Source: Deinococcus arboris
GTDB lineage: Bacteria; Deinococcota; Deinococci; Deinococcales; Deinococcaceae
Reading direction: 5' to 3'
Assembly (NCBI RefSeq): GCF_009755355.1
Contig: NZ_WQLB01000032.1
Location: 1 to 55,069, forward strand
DNA length: 55,069 nucleotides
Both the position numbers and the translations under genes were made by a program. Positions within the stretch are counted from its first letter, which is position 1. The number at the start of each line of letters is the position of its first letter. Under the pieces are notes generated by a model. That model saw only the letters and a list, made by a program, of their open reading frames with translations. It was not told the DNA's origin and ran no database searches. This document shows, piece after piece, positions 12,209-24,057 of this stretch.

Positions 12209-12313
12209 TACAGATTCCGATTGAATCGAGCAGGAACAGATGCGGATTCCGCTTCATTGCAGCACAGCCGGACAGGCACCGTCTGCGCTTCCATATCGCG
12301 AAATCCGTATGAG
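12205..12313. repeat. Small terminal-inverted-repeat element, copy A (MITE-like)
   Basis: About 109 bp bounded by imperfect inverted repeats: CTGATACAGATTCCG (12205-12219) and the complement of CGAAATCCGTATGAG (12299-12313), 12 of 15 positions matching. The internal segment 12240-12301 matches 18381-18443 with few changes, including an identical run of about 30 bp. The left end recurs, inverted, at the right end of copy B. It has no coding capacity of its own. It overlaps the stop codon of the preceding gene. Confidence 0.65.
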
Positions 12314-12320
12314 CGCACCA

Positions 12321-12360
12321 CAACAAGGGAACCGCCACATCTCTGGGCGGTTCCCTGTTG
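12321..12360. terminator. Bidirectional hairpin between convergent genes
   Basis: CAACAAGGGAACCGCC and GGCGGTTCCCTGTTG form a stem of about 15 bp with a single mismatch or bulge. It sits between the secreted-protein gene (plus) and the acyl-CoA dehydrogenase (minus). Only short TTGTTG tracts follow the stem. Confidence 0.65.
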
Positions 12361-12369
12361 ACGGCTTGG

Positions 12370-13506
<1,137 letters not shown>

Positions 13507-13550
13507 GCAAAGCTCCTTTTGGTGCGTGCGCCCTGGTCGGCGCCACAGGT

Positions 13551-13592
13551 TTAGACTGGGTCTAATCTTATCAGGGAGAGGACCGGCAGCAA
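13551..13592 (-). promoter_or_regulatory. Promoter and palindromic operator of the acyl-CoA dehydrogenase gene
   Basis: On the minus strand TTGCTG (13587-13592) is followed after 16 bp by TAAGAT (13565-13570). Immediately downstream and overlapping lies TTAGAC-TGG-GTCTAA (13551-13565), a perfect palindrome with a 3-bp centre. This placement at -10/+1 is typical of a repressor site. Confidence 0.6.
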
Positions 13593-13612
13593 AAACAATT
13601 GTGAGACAAAAA

Positions 13613-13650
13613 TTTCACGCGCTAGAATTATCGTGAAACAAATCACTTAC
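13613..13650 (+). repeat. 3'-end palindromic element, copy A
   Basis: It is 38 bp and matches copy D (35013-35050) at 30 of 38 positions. Read on the minus strand, after the YbjN gene, it gives a TTTCACG...CGTGAAA hairpin followed by TTTTT, so this copy probably works as the YbjN terminator. Confidence 0.65.
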
Positions 13651-13688
13651 CTCTATTAAAAAGAAGCGGGCCTGAACCCGCCTCCCCT

Positions 13689-14156
<468 letters not shown>

Positions 14157-14342
14157 TGAAACCATCCTCCTCGGTGGGTGAAGCACATCAGCATGTCTGT
14201 GTGTGGTTGAAACCCGAACGATTCTATCACCCTGCACCCCTGGGGCTGGCCTTATGAGGCCCCAGCCGAATCCGAACGTGCTCCTTGGTTCAGCCTGACA
14301 GGCAGGAAGAAGGAACACATTCGGAGGTGCAGGCAATCTGGA

Positions 14343-17238
<2,896 letters not shown>

Positions 17239-17239
<1 letters not shown>

Positions 17240-18144
17240 TGGGCATCCTCGTCAATAAAGACAGCAAAGTCATCGTGCAGGGCATGACGGGCCGCGAAGG
17301 CGCCTCACACAGCCGCGCCATGAAAGAGTTCGGCACCCAGGTCGTCGCAGGCGTGACTCCCGGCAAGGGCGGCACCGATTTTGAAGGCTGGCCGATCTAC
17401 AACTCCGTGGCCGAGGCCAAGGAGAAGCACGGCGCGAACGTCTCCATTATCTTCGTGCCCCCGGCGGGCGCGGCCGACGCGGTGCTGGAAGCCGCCCACG
17501 CTGGCATGCCCCTGATTGTCCTGATTACCGAGGGCGTGCCCACGGTGGACATGATGCGCGCCGTGCAGGAAGTCAAGGCCCTGGACGCCGAGAACCGCGC
17601 GGCCGGCGGCGAGGGCATTCGCCTGATCGGCGGCAACTGCCCCGGTCTGGTCACCAACGGCGAAGCCAAGATTGGCATCATGCCCAACAAGATCTACGCC
17701 AAGCCGGGCCGTATCGGTCTGATCAGCCGCTCGGGCACGCTGACCTACGAAGCCGCCAAGCTGCTGAACGACGCCGGCATGGGCACCAGCACCACGGTGG
17801 GTATCGGCGGCGACCCGGTGATCGGCACGACCTTTGCCGACGTGCTGCCCCTGTTTGAAGCCGATGAAGGCACCGACGCCGTGGTGGTCATCGGTGAAAT
17901 CGGGGGCGCTGATGAAGAAGCCGCCGCTGAGTACATTGCCGCCAACATGAAAAAGCCCGTCGTGGCCTTCATCTCGGGCCGCAGTGCGCCTGCGGGCAAA
18001 CGCATGGGCCACGCCGGCGCCATCATCATGGGCAATGTGGGCACCCCCGAAAGCAAGCTGGCCGCCTTCGGCGCCGCCAATGTCCCGGTGGCCGACACCA
18101 TGCCCGAGATTATCGAGCTGGTCAAGCAGGCCCTGAACAAGTAA
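17239..18144 (+). CDS. sucD: Succinate-CoA ligase (ADP-forming) subunit alpha
   Basis: 301 aa. This is the CoA-binding subunit that carries the phosphohistidine of the reaction. It begins [21 protein letters not shown], the CoA-binding Rossmann fold. The nucleotide-loop sequence [14 protein letters not shown] lies near 156-169, and the active-site His is in [21 protein letters not shown] (about 253-273). It is translated in tandem with sucC (TAATG overlap), giving equal amounts for the alpha-beta complex. Confidence 0.97.
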
Positions 18145-18380
18145 GGTCACCTCTGATAGCCCCGTTGGCAACGGCTCTACTTGAGTGAAGCGGTAGGTCA
18201 GACGGCGCCGCCACGCAGGAGCTTGACAAGCCTCGGGGATGGCGCAGGTCACTCTGTAGGTGTCGGGGTTGTTCAGAAACCAGGCGATCTGCGCCAAGGG
18301 TCGCGCCCAGTCGGCGGTCATTCCAAACGGGATGGCCGCCTTTTGCGTTTGGCTGCCGGGCGGAGGGCAGAACGACTGTT
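18145..18380. other. Gene-free stretch after sucD
   Basis: I see no terminator with a T-run here. A minus-strand frame (18145-18375; it contains AQIAWFLNNPDTYRVTC) reads like real protein but has no recognisable motif, runs into sucD antisense and stops at the edge of repeat copy B. It may be a decayed gene fragment. Confidence 0.3.
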
Positions 18381-18562
18381 ATGCGGATGCCGCTGAATTG
18401 CAGCGCAGCAGAGACAGGCACCGTCTGCGCTTCCATATCGCGACATCTGCATCTGTGCCTTCTCGCTCTCCTGCGGAGCTTTTCAAGTCTGCCGCGCAGC
18501 TTTCCAAGTCCACTCGGATGCCACCCGGCATGCTGCTCGATTCAATTGGAATCCGTCTCACA
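18381..18562. repeat. Small inverted-repeat element, copy B
   Basis: The first 63 bp (18381-18443) match 12240-12301 of copy A. The last 20-25 bp (about 18538-18562) are the inverted counterpart of copy A's left end (GATTCAATTGGAATCCGT against ATTCCGATTGAATC). The 90 bp between show no match to copy A. The element ends just before the likely -10 box (TAAACT, 18574-18579) of the next gene. Confidence 0.6.
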
Positions 18563-18584
18563 CGTGGGCCGGTTAAACTGCTCT

Positions 18585-19043
18585 ATGGCGGAGAACAACA
18601 ACGGGCAGCCGCTGCCACAGAGCCCACACCCAGCCCTGCGGCAGTTGCTGCCCCTGGTCGGCACCTGGCAGATTTCTGGGCCGGAGGTCTCTGGCACCGT
18701 CACCTACGCCTGGATGGAAGGGGGCTTTTTTCTGATTCAGACCTTTGATCTGCACCAGGGCGGCGGTCATCAGAAGGGGGTGGCATACACGGGGTTTGAC
18801 CCCGACACCCAGACCCTGCGCTCCCGCCTGATGGGCACAGATGGCAGCAACTACACCTACACCTATCAGGTTGAGGAGGCCGGGTTCTGGTACTGGTACG
18901 GCGAGAAAGGCTCTGAGGACTTCAGTTACTCCACTTTCAACGCAGACCGCACCGCCTACGAGGGGCGCTGGCACTTCCGGCAGCCCGGCGGCACCCCAGG
19001 GGGCTACACCTACCGGGCCATGCGTCTGCCAGAGGAGACCTGA
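18585..19043 (+). CDS. Lipocalin-like / DUF1579-type hypothetical protein
   Basis: 152 aa. The pattern LRQLLPLVGTWQISG (about 17-31), a WMEGGFFLIQTFD strand pair, YTGFDPDTQTLRSRLMGTDG, and alternating beta strands to the C-terminus fit small beta-barrel proteins of the DUF1579/lipocalin-like group, in which LxGxW near the N-terminus is diagnostic. The ligand is unknown. There is no signal peptide. TAAACT ends 5 nt before the ATG, consistent with a leaderless or near-leaderless mRNA. I chose this ATG rather than the far-upstream frame, which would run through repeat copy B. Confidence 0.75.
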   Translation: MAENNNGQPLPQSPHPALRQLLPLVGTWQISGPEVSGTVTYAWMEGGFFLIQTFDLHQGGGHQKGVAYTGFDPDTQTLRSRLMGTDGSNYTYTYQVEEAGFWYWYGEKGSEDFSYSTFNADRTAYEGRWHFRQPGGTPGGYTYRAMRLPEET

Positions 19044-19062
19044 TGACCCGTTGCCGTCCGGC

Positions 19063-20133
19063 TCAGTGCTGATAGCTTGAATAGGTCAGGTAGCCACGCC
19101 GGTCGCCCTGGTAATAGGCGTCCTGTTCAGCTTCAGCCAGCGGGAGCCCCTGGCGCAGCCGCTCCACCAGATCAGGGTTGGCGATAAACGCCCGGCCATA
19201 GCTGATGAGGTCCGCACCCCTGCGGAGCCACGCCTCACCCACCGCCAGACTGGCAGGCTGCGTGTCTTGCGGGTGGGCTGGATTGATGATGAGTGTGCCT
19301 GGCCACGTCCGGCGCAGGCTCATCAAGTTGTCCTCATCGGTCGTCAGACCCAGATGCACATACGCCAGGCCCAGCGGCGCCAGTTCGCGCAGCAGGGCGG
19401 TGTACAGCGCCAGCACGTCCTCTTCCTGTACGCCCCAGATGCCCGCGCCAGGCGACAACCGCAGCCCCACCCGCTCCGGCCCGATGGCAGCCGCCGTGGC
19501 CTCGGCAACCTCGACAGCAAAGCGAATGCGCCCCGCCACCGAGCCTCCGTAGGCGTCGGTGCGCTGATTTACGTTCGATGACAGGAACTGCTGAATAAAG
19601 TAGCCGTGTGCGCCGTGCAGCTCAATGCCATTAAAACCGGCCTGCACGGCGCGGCGGGCCGCATTGGCAAAGACCTCCACCTCGTCACGCACCTCGGCGG
19701 TACTCAGGGCGCGCGGCACGGGCGCTGGCAGGAGCCCTTTCGGGCCGGTGTACAGCTGGGCGTCCAGTCTCACGGCCGACGGCGCCACCGGCGTCAGGCC
19801 GGCCACCTCTGGGTGGCCCACCCGCCCGGCGTGCATCAGCTGGGCAAAGATGCGCCCGCCGTTGGCATGGACTGCGCCCGTCACCTCGCGCCAGGCGGTC
19901 ACCTGTTCGTCGGTGTGCAGGCCTGGCGTGCCGGGGTTCGACTGGCCCTGCAAGCTGGGCTGCACGCCTTCAGACACGATCAGGCCAGCGGTGGCCCGCT
20001 GGGCATAGTAGGTCGCCATGGCGCCGTTGGCCAGGCCACCAGCAGACGCACGGGCGCGGGTCATCGGGGCCATCACAAGGCGGTTGGGCAGGATAAGCTC
20101 ACCGAGCTGCGTGCGGTCAAACAGTGTGGTCAT
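19063..20133 (-). CDS. Alkene reductase, Old Yellow Enzyme family (NemA-like)
   Basis: 356 aa, an FMN-dependent NAD(P)H ene-reductase with a TIM barrel. It reduces activated C=C bonds such as those of enals, enones, nitroalkenes and N-ethylmaleimide. It begins LFDRTQLGELILPNRLVMAP (FMN-binding loop, with MTRARA following). The substrate-binding pair is in IELHGAHGYFIQQFLSSNVN (His and, at some distance, Asn/His positions), followed by QRTDAYGGSVAGRIRF. A GGAGG site is 7 nt before the ATG. It is divergent from a MerR-family gene, so it is probably induced by electrophile or oxidant sensing. Confidence 0.92.
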   Translation of the reverse strand: MTTLFDRTQLGELILPNRLVMAPMTRARASAGGLANGAMATYYAQRATAGLIVSEGVQPSLQGQSNPGTPGLHTDEQVTAWREVTGAVHANGGRIFAQLMHAGRVGHPEVAGLTPVAPSAVRLDAQLYTGPKGLLPAPVPRALSTAEVRDEVEVFANAARRAVQAGFNGIELHGAHGYFIQQFLSSNVNQRTDAYGGSVAGRIRFAVEVAEATAAAIGPERVGLRLSPGAGIWGVQEEDVLALYTALLRELAPLGLAYVHLGLTTDEDNLMSLRRTWPGTLIINPAHPQDTQPASLAVGEAWLRRGADLISYGRAFIANPDLVERLRQGLPLAEAEQDAYYQGDRRGYLTYSSYQH

Positions 20134-20201
20134 ACGTCCTCCGGGCCGAGGTCAAGGGACGCTCTGCCACCTCTTCCCCTCGGCCGCCGCCAGCCTAAAC
20201 C

Positions 20202-20233
20202 CTGACATTGACGTCAGAGGCAAGTGCTAGGCT
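20202..20233 (+). promoter_or_regulatory. MerR-type promoter with long spacer
   Basis: CTGACA (20202-20207) and TAGGCT (20228-20233) are 20 bp apart, longer than normal and typical for MerR-activated promoters. CTGAC/GTCAG (20202-20206, 20213-20217) and an imperfect TTGAC...GGCAA dyad overlap it. The ATG of the regulator follows the -10 box after 7 nt. Confidence 0.55.
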
Positions 20234-20240
20234 GGGGCTT

Positions 20241-20591
20241 ATGCGAATAGGAGACCTGGCCCAGCAGTCGGGCGTCAGCGTGCGCTCTTTGCGCTACTAC
20301 GAAGAACAGGGGCTGCTCTACAGCAGTCGCAGCGACAGCGGCCAGCGCCTCTACGCGGGCCCAGCGGTGGCGCGCGTGCGCCTCATTCAGCAGCTGTACG
20401 CGGCGGGGCTGTCAAGCCGCACCCTGAAAGACCTGCTGCCCTGCCTGGAGGCGCCGGTCGAAACCTACACCCCACTGTTGCTGGGCCGCCTGCACGCTGA
20501 ACGCGACCGCATCAGCACCCAGATTGCCGCCCTGACCGAAACGAGAGACCGGTTAGACGCTGTCATGGCCACAGCCGGGCAAGCCACTTAA
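20241..20591 (+). CDS. MerR-family transcriptional regulator
   Basis: 116 aa. An N-terminal winged helix (MRIGDLAQQSGVSVRSLRYY, with EEQGLLYSSRSDSGQRLY following) is continued by a short antiparallel coiled coil (about 80-112). No C-terminal cysteine cluster is seen, apart from a single Cys in DLLPCLEAPVE (about 71-81), so a metal sensor is unlikely. SoxR-type Fe-S ligands are absent. Divergence from the OYE gene and the 20-bp-spacer promoter suggest that it controls itself and the alkene reductase. The start is fixed by TAGGCT at 7 nt; the upstream in-frame codons lie in the promoter. Confidence 0.88.
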   Translation: MRIGDLAQQSGVSVRSLRYYEEQGLLYSSRSDSGQRLYAGPAVARVRLIQQLYAAGLSSRTLKDLLPCLEAPVETYTPLLLGRLHAERDRISTQIAALTETRDRLDAVMATAGQAT

Positions 20592-20914
20592 GAGAGCTTT
20601 GCTTCTGCAGAAGGGCACCGGTTTGTTCGGGTCGCCTTCGTGTCAGCAACAGCTTGTGGAGGTTCGCCAGGCCCTGTGACTCCGCAAGAAGCGAAAGGTG
20701 CGTTGAGCGGGGAAGAGCTAGATGCTTCTCGCGTCTGAACCTCGCGGGATTTGGCAGACTTCACGCCACGCCCAGTCCCTCTTGTTCCTGCTCCTATCGC
20801 TTGAATCCTTACTGCAAACAACACGGTCTGAGCCCCTCTTCTGCATGTGTCATCGCTCAAGTCAATCGTTACTTGCGGTCACATGGGCGTCAGCCCTGCG
20901 CGTAGACTGCGGGT
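20592..20914. other. Gene-free stretch
   Basis: About 320 bp. I find no convincing gene; the open frames lack motifs. TAGACT at 20903-20908 ends 6 nt before the next ATG and is the only clear regulatory signal. Confidence 0.45.
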
Positions 20915-21481
20915 ATGAAGCCCCGTGCATTCGCTGTTCTGTTTGCCCTCCTGGCTGCCCAGGCGTCTGCCCTGACCATCCGGGGCACTGTGGAGGGCGC
21001 CGTTACCGCTGACACGCGGGTGGCCGCCGTGGTGGTCAATCCTTACGGCCAGGCGGTGCAGGAAGTCTCGTCGGTGCCAGTCGAGGGGGGCCGCTTTACC
21101 CTGGAACTGCCCGTCGCCGCCCCGACCGCCCGCGCCCAGGTGACCCTGACGCCGCAGAACGTGAACTGGCCCGGTGTGATTGACCCCATTCAGGTCAGCG
21201 GCCAGGCGCAGGTGGCCGAGCTGAAGTTCTTTACCTACCGCGATCTGAACAACAACGGCCGCCGCGACGAAAACGAGGCCCTGCGCGACGTGCTGCCCAC
21301 CCTGAACGGCGGAGGCCTGTTTGTGGCCTGGGTCAATACTGACGTGACCGTCAAGGCCAACAAAGGCTATGAGGCCAGCTTCAAACGCGGCTGGAACGCC
21401 TTTATTGTGGATGTAGGCCGGGCCGTCAAAGTGCAGCCGTTTGCGGACAGTACGGTGGTTTCGGTTCGTCTGGCGCGCTGA
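20915..21481 (+). CDS. Secreted protein with EF-hand-like calcium loop
   Basis: 188 aa. The signal peptide is MKPRAFAVLFALLAAQASAL. A beta-rich domain follows (about 21-105; TIRGTVEGAVTADTR, GGRFTLELPV) that resembles carboxypeptidase-regulatory or transthyretin-like folds. A single calcium-loop motif DLNNNGRRDENE lies at 110-121 with Asp/Asn/Asp/Glu at the expected positions, of the dockerin/'DxNxNGxxD' kind common in exported proteins. The remainder (about 125-188) is also beta-rich. The function is unknown; the calcium loop suggests a surface or cell-wall protein. It is leaderless by TAGACT at 6 nt. Confidence 0.75.
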   Translation: MKPRAFAVLFALLAAQASALTIRGTVEGAVTADTRVAAVVVNPYGQAVQEVSSVPVEGGRFTLELPVAAPTARAQVTLTPQNVNWPGVIDPIQVSGQAQVAELKFFTYRDLNNNGRRDENEALRDVLPTLNGGGLFVAWVNTDVTVKANKGYEASFKRGWNAFIVDVGRAVKVQPFADSTVVSVRLAR

Positions 21482-21493
21482 TACTGGAAGAGG

Positions 21494-21520
21494 AGGCTGG
21501 CGAGACTCTCCCGCCAGCCT
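21494..21520 (+). terminator. Terminator of the secreted-protein gene
   Basis: AGGCTGGCG (21494-21502) and CGCCAGCCT (21512-21520) form a perfect 9-bp stem with a 9-nt loop, followed by TTGACATG and then an ACTTTTATTT tract. Confidence 0.65.
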
Positions 21521-21578
21521 TTGACATGCACACTTTTATTTACCGGATGAGGAAACAAAAAAAGTGCAAAAGCGTAAA

Positions 21579-21599
21579 ATCGTGAATCTATTCACTTAT
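21579..21599 (+). repeat. 3'-end palindromic element, copy B
   Basis: It holds the core GTGAAT-CT-ATTCAC with ATC before and CTTA after, 18 of 21 positions identical to copy D. Read on the minus strand, after bshA, it is followed by an AT-rich stretch with a T7 tract (TTTTTTT). Confidence 0.6.
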
Positions 21600-21661
21600 A
21601 GACATAGTCCATAGCATCTGAAGGGAAGAAGGCGCCTCCTCCTACGGCAAGCGCCCCCTCT

Positions 21662-22789
21662 TCAGCACACCAATTCGACAGTGCGTTCGTAGGCCCGCAG
21701 GTACTGAGGCACAATCAGGCGCGGGTGAAACCGGCTAATGGCAGCCTCGCGGCCTGCTGCCCCCATCTGAACGTAGAGGTCACGGTTGCGGAGCACCCGC
21801 AGCGCCGCGTCGGCCATCCGGTCCACATCACCTACATCGGCCAGAAAGCCGGTCACGCCTTCCTCGACCACCTCGGGAATGCCGCCGGCGCGGGCGGCCA
21901 CCACCGGCACCTCGCAGCTCATGGCCTCCAGCGCGGCCAGACCGAAACTTTCCTGTTGACTGGGCAGCAAAAAAAGGTCGCTGATCCCCAGCACCGTCTC
22001 GACATCCGGGAACGACCCCAGAAAGTGGGTGCGGCCAATCACGCCCAGCTGCTGGGCCAACTCGAAAGCTCGCGGGCGCTCGGGGCCGTCGCCAATCATC
22101 AGCAGCCGCGCCGGAATCTCGCTGGCCACGCGGGCAAACACCTGCACCACGTCGGCCGCGCGTTTGACCGGGCGGAAATTGCTGACGTGCACCAGCAGCG
22201 CCTCATCCGGGTGGGCAAAGCGGGCGCGCACGGCTGGGTCCGTCACGCGCACAAAGCGTTCGCTGTCCACGAAGTTATGAATCACCTCGATCTCGCGCTC
22301 GACCCCGAAGACTTCCTGGGTGTGCTGCGCCAGATAAGCCGAGACGGCCGTCACATGGTCGCTGCGTTCGATGGCGTGGCGGGTGGTGTGGCGAAACGCG
22401 GGCTCCAGGCCCACCAGTGTCACGTCGGTGCCGTGGAGGGTGGTCATCACGCGCGTCTTGCCGGTCATGGCGCGCGCGTGAATGGCCGCCGTGGCATGCG
22501 GAATGGCGTAGTGGGCGTGCGAGAGTTCCACGCCGTGTTCCTGAATCACCTCGGTCAGGGTATTGGCCGCCGCCAGTTCAGGGTACGGCTGATCGAACAG
22601 CGCGTAAGCGTAGCCGCTGACCTGATGAAAGTAAGGCCCACGCATGCTGCCGTGGCCAGCCAGGCGAAAGGGCTGCGCCGAGCCGACAAAATGGACCTCA
22701 TGGCCGGCGCGCGCTACCTGCACGCCCAGTTCGGTGGCAACGACCCCCGAACCGCCCGCGCTGGCATGACAGAGCACCGCGATTTTCAT
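21662..22789 (-). CDS. bshA: N-acetyl-alpha-D-glucosaminyl L-malate synthase, bacillithiol biosynthesis
   Basis: 375 aa, GT4 glycosyltransferase (GT-B fold). BshA joins UDP-GlcNAc to L-malate in the first step of bacillithiol synthesis, the main low-molecular-weight thiol of Deinococcus and Firmicutes. The N-terminus [20 protein letters not shown] and [16 protein letters not shown] carries the GGSG loop characteristic of Bsh[21 protein letters not shown] and [10 protein letters not shown] follow near 110-135. [20 protein letters not shown] and [15 protein letters not shown] (about 276-312) form the UDP-sugar site with the EX7E pattern. bshB and bshC are not in the window. A TATACT box lies about 50 nt upstream on the minus strand (22839-22844). 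Confidence 0.9.
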   Translation of the reverse strand: MKIAVLCHASAGGSGVVATELGVQVARAGHEVHFVGSAQPFRLAGHGSMRGPYFHQVSGYAYALFDQPYPELAAANTLTEVIQEHGVELSHAHYAIPHATAAIHARAMTGKTRVMTTLHGTDVTLVGLEPAFRHTTRHAIERSDHVTAVSAYLAQHTQEVFGVEREIEVIHNFVDSERFVRVTDPAVRARFAHPDEALLVHVSNFRPVKRAADVVQVFARVASEIPARLLMIGDGPERPRAFELAQQLGVIGRTHFLGSFPDVETVLGISDLFLLPSQQESFGLAALEAMSCEVPVVAARAGGIPEVVEEGVTGFLADVGDVDRMADAALRVLRNRDLYVQMGAAGREAAISRFHPRLIVPQYLRAYERTVELVC

Positions 22790-23039
22790 GGCCCACCCGC
22801 AGCCGAGAGAAGAGAAGCTGACGCATTCATGAGTGCGGAGTATAGTCGCCGCCCGTCTGGGGAATGGTTGCCGGCCATCCCATCCGGCAGTGCCTGAGGC
22901 GTACAGGGCAGTGGACTCTCACAGGATTCTGACAGCGCTGGGCGCCAGTATTTAGACGCGGGGGGCAAATAGGGGCACCCAGAGCCAAAGGCGGGATACC
23001 TCACAACGCCGGGCCTCAGCAGACCTTAAAACTGGGCTC

Positions 23040-23882
23040 ATGATTGCCGTCGTCACCGACTCTACCTGCGATTTGCACCCAGACAATGCTCGGCAACTTG
23101 GCATTCAGATCGTGCCGCTGCATATCACGATGGAGGGGCGCACCCTGTTGGACTGGGTTGAGATTGATCCCGATGCGGTCTACGACCACATGCGCGCAGG
23201 GGGCGCGGCCACCACCACGCCCGTGCCCGCCGCCACCTTTGCCGACGTGTACCGCGACCTCCTGAAAACGCACGATTCGGTGCTGAGCCTGCACCTGTCT
23301 GGCCACCTGTCTGAAACGTTTAAACACGCCCAGCAGGCCGCTGCCAGCCTGGGCGAGGGCGGGCGCGTGCTGGTAGTGGATAGCAAGGTGGCCGGCGCCC
23401 CCCTGGCCGACATGGCGATGGCCGCCAGCGCCAAAGCGCAGGAAGGGGCCGACCTGAAAACGGCTGCCGCCGCTGCCCAGGCGGCGGGCGAGTCGCTGTA
23501 CGCCGAGATGAGTGTGGCCTCGCTGGAATACCTGCGCCGGGGCGGGCGCATCAGCCGCGCCCAGGCGTTTTTCGGCAACATGCTGGGGGTGCGGCCCATC
23601 CTGGAGTTTGACGACGGCCGGCTAAAGGCCGCCCGCCGCGCCAAGGTTGACCAGGCAGCGGGCGACATGCTGGCCAGCCTCAAGGCCCGCTTCGGCGACA
23701 CGCCCGTCAGCGCCACCGTAATGCACGCTGGCCGCGATACGGCGCGCATCAACGCCCTGCGCAGCGCCATGATGGCCAGCGGCCTGAACGTGCAAAAGGG
23801 CCGCGTGCAGCTGATGGGCCCGGTGATTGGCGCCCACGTCGGCCCCGGCACCTTCGGCTTCTCGGCCGTCCCGCTGACCTGA
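23040..23882 (+). CDS. DegV-family fatty-acid-binding protein
   Basis: 280 aa. It begins IAVVTDSTCDLHPDNARQLG with the DSTxDL signature. VPLHITMEGRTLLDWVEIDP and a TTTPVPAATFADVYRDLL region follow (about 20-80), as does VVDSKVAGAPLADMAMAAS. The C-terminal lobe has RRGGRISRAQAFFGNMLGVR (residues about 162-185) and ends GAHVGPGTFGFSAVPL. DegV/FakB proteins bind a single fatty acid and present it to a FakA-type kinase; no fakA is seen here. A weak TAAAAC box sits 7 nt before the ATG. Confidence 0.9.
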   Translation: MIAVVTDSTCDLHPDNARQLGIQIVPLHITMEGRTLLDWVEIDPDAVYDHMRAGGAATTTPVPAATFADVYRDLLKTHDSVLSLHLSGHLSETFKHAQQAAASLGEGGRVLVVDSKVAGAPLADMAMAASAKAQEGADLKTAAAAAQAAGESLYAEMSVASLEYLRRGGRISRAQAFFGNMLGVRPILEFDDGRLKAARRAKVDQAAGDMLASLKARFGDTPVSATVMHAGRDTARINALRSAMMASGLNVQKGRVQLMGPVIGAHVGPGTFGFSAVPLT

Positions 23883-24000
23883 AGATGGGATGGAGAAAGT
23901 GGTGAGTGGAGAAGACCTGGCAGACGGCTTTTCACTGCTGTATAAGCTTTAACGCTTTCCGAGCCCAGTCGGCTTGAATTGTTTGTGGTCATAGGCTTCT

Positions 24001-24048
24001 AAAAAAACGGAGAGGGGCGCCCAACAAATTGTCTGGGCGCCCCTCTCC
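24001..24048 (-). terminator. Strong rho-independent terminator of ileS
   Basis: On the minus strand a perfect 15-bp stem (24034-24048 with 24009-24023) with a 10-nt loop is followed by a T7 tract (24001-24007). The loop sequence AACAAATTG flanked by GGCGCCC/GGGCGCC recurs in the hairpin at 44129-44159. Confidence 0.9.
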
Positions 24049-24057
24049 CTGCAACCC

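Noticed and set aside
18145..18375. Minus-strand frame that looks protein-like (AQIAWFLNNPDTYRVTC)
   Set aside because: It runs on antisense to sucD, has no start signal and no family I know. Possibly a gene remnant, but unsupported.
20588..20860. 90-aa minus-strand ORF after merR
   Set aside because: Low-complexity Arg/Ser/Thr sequence without motifs or start signals.
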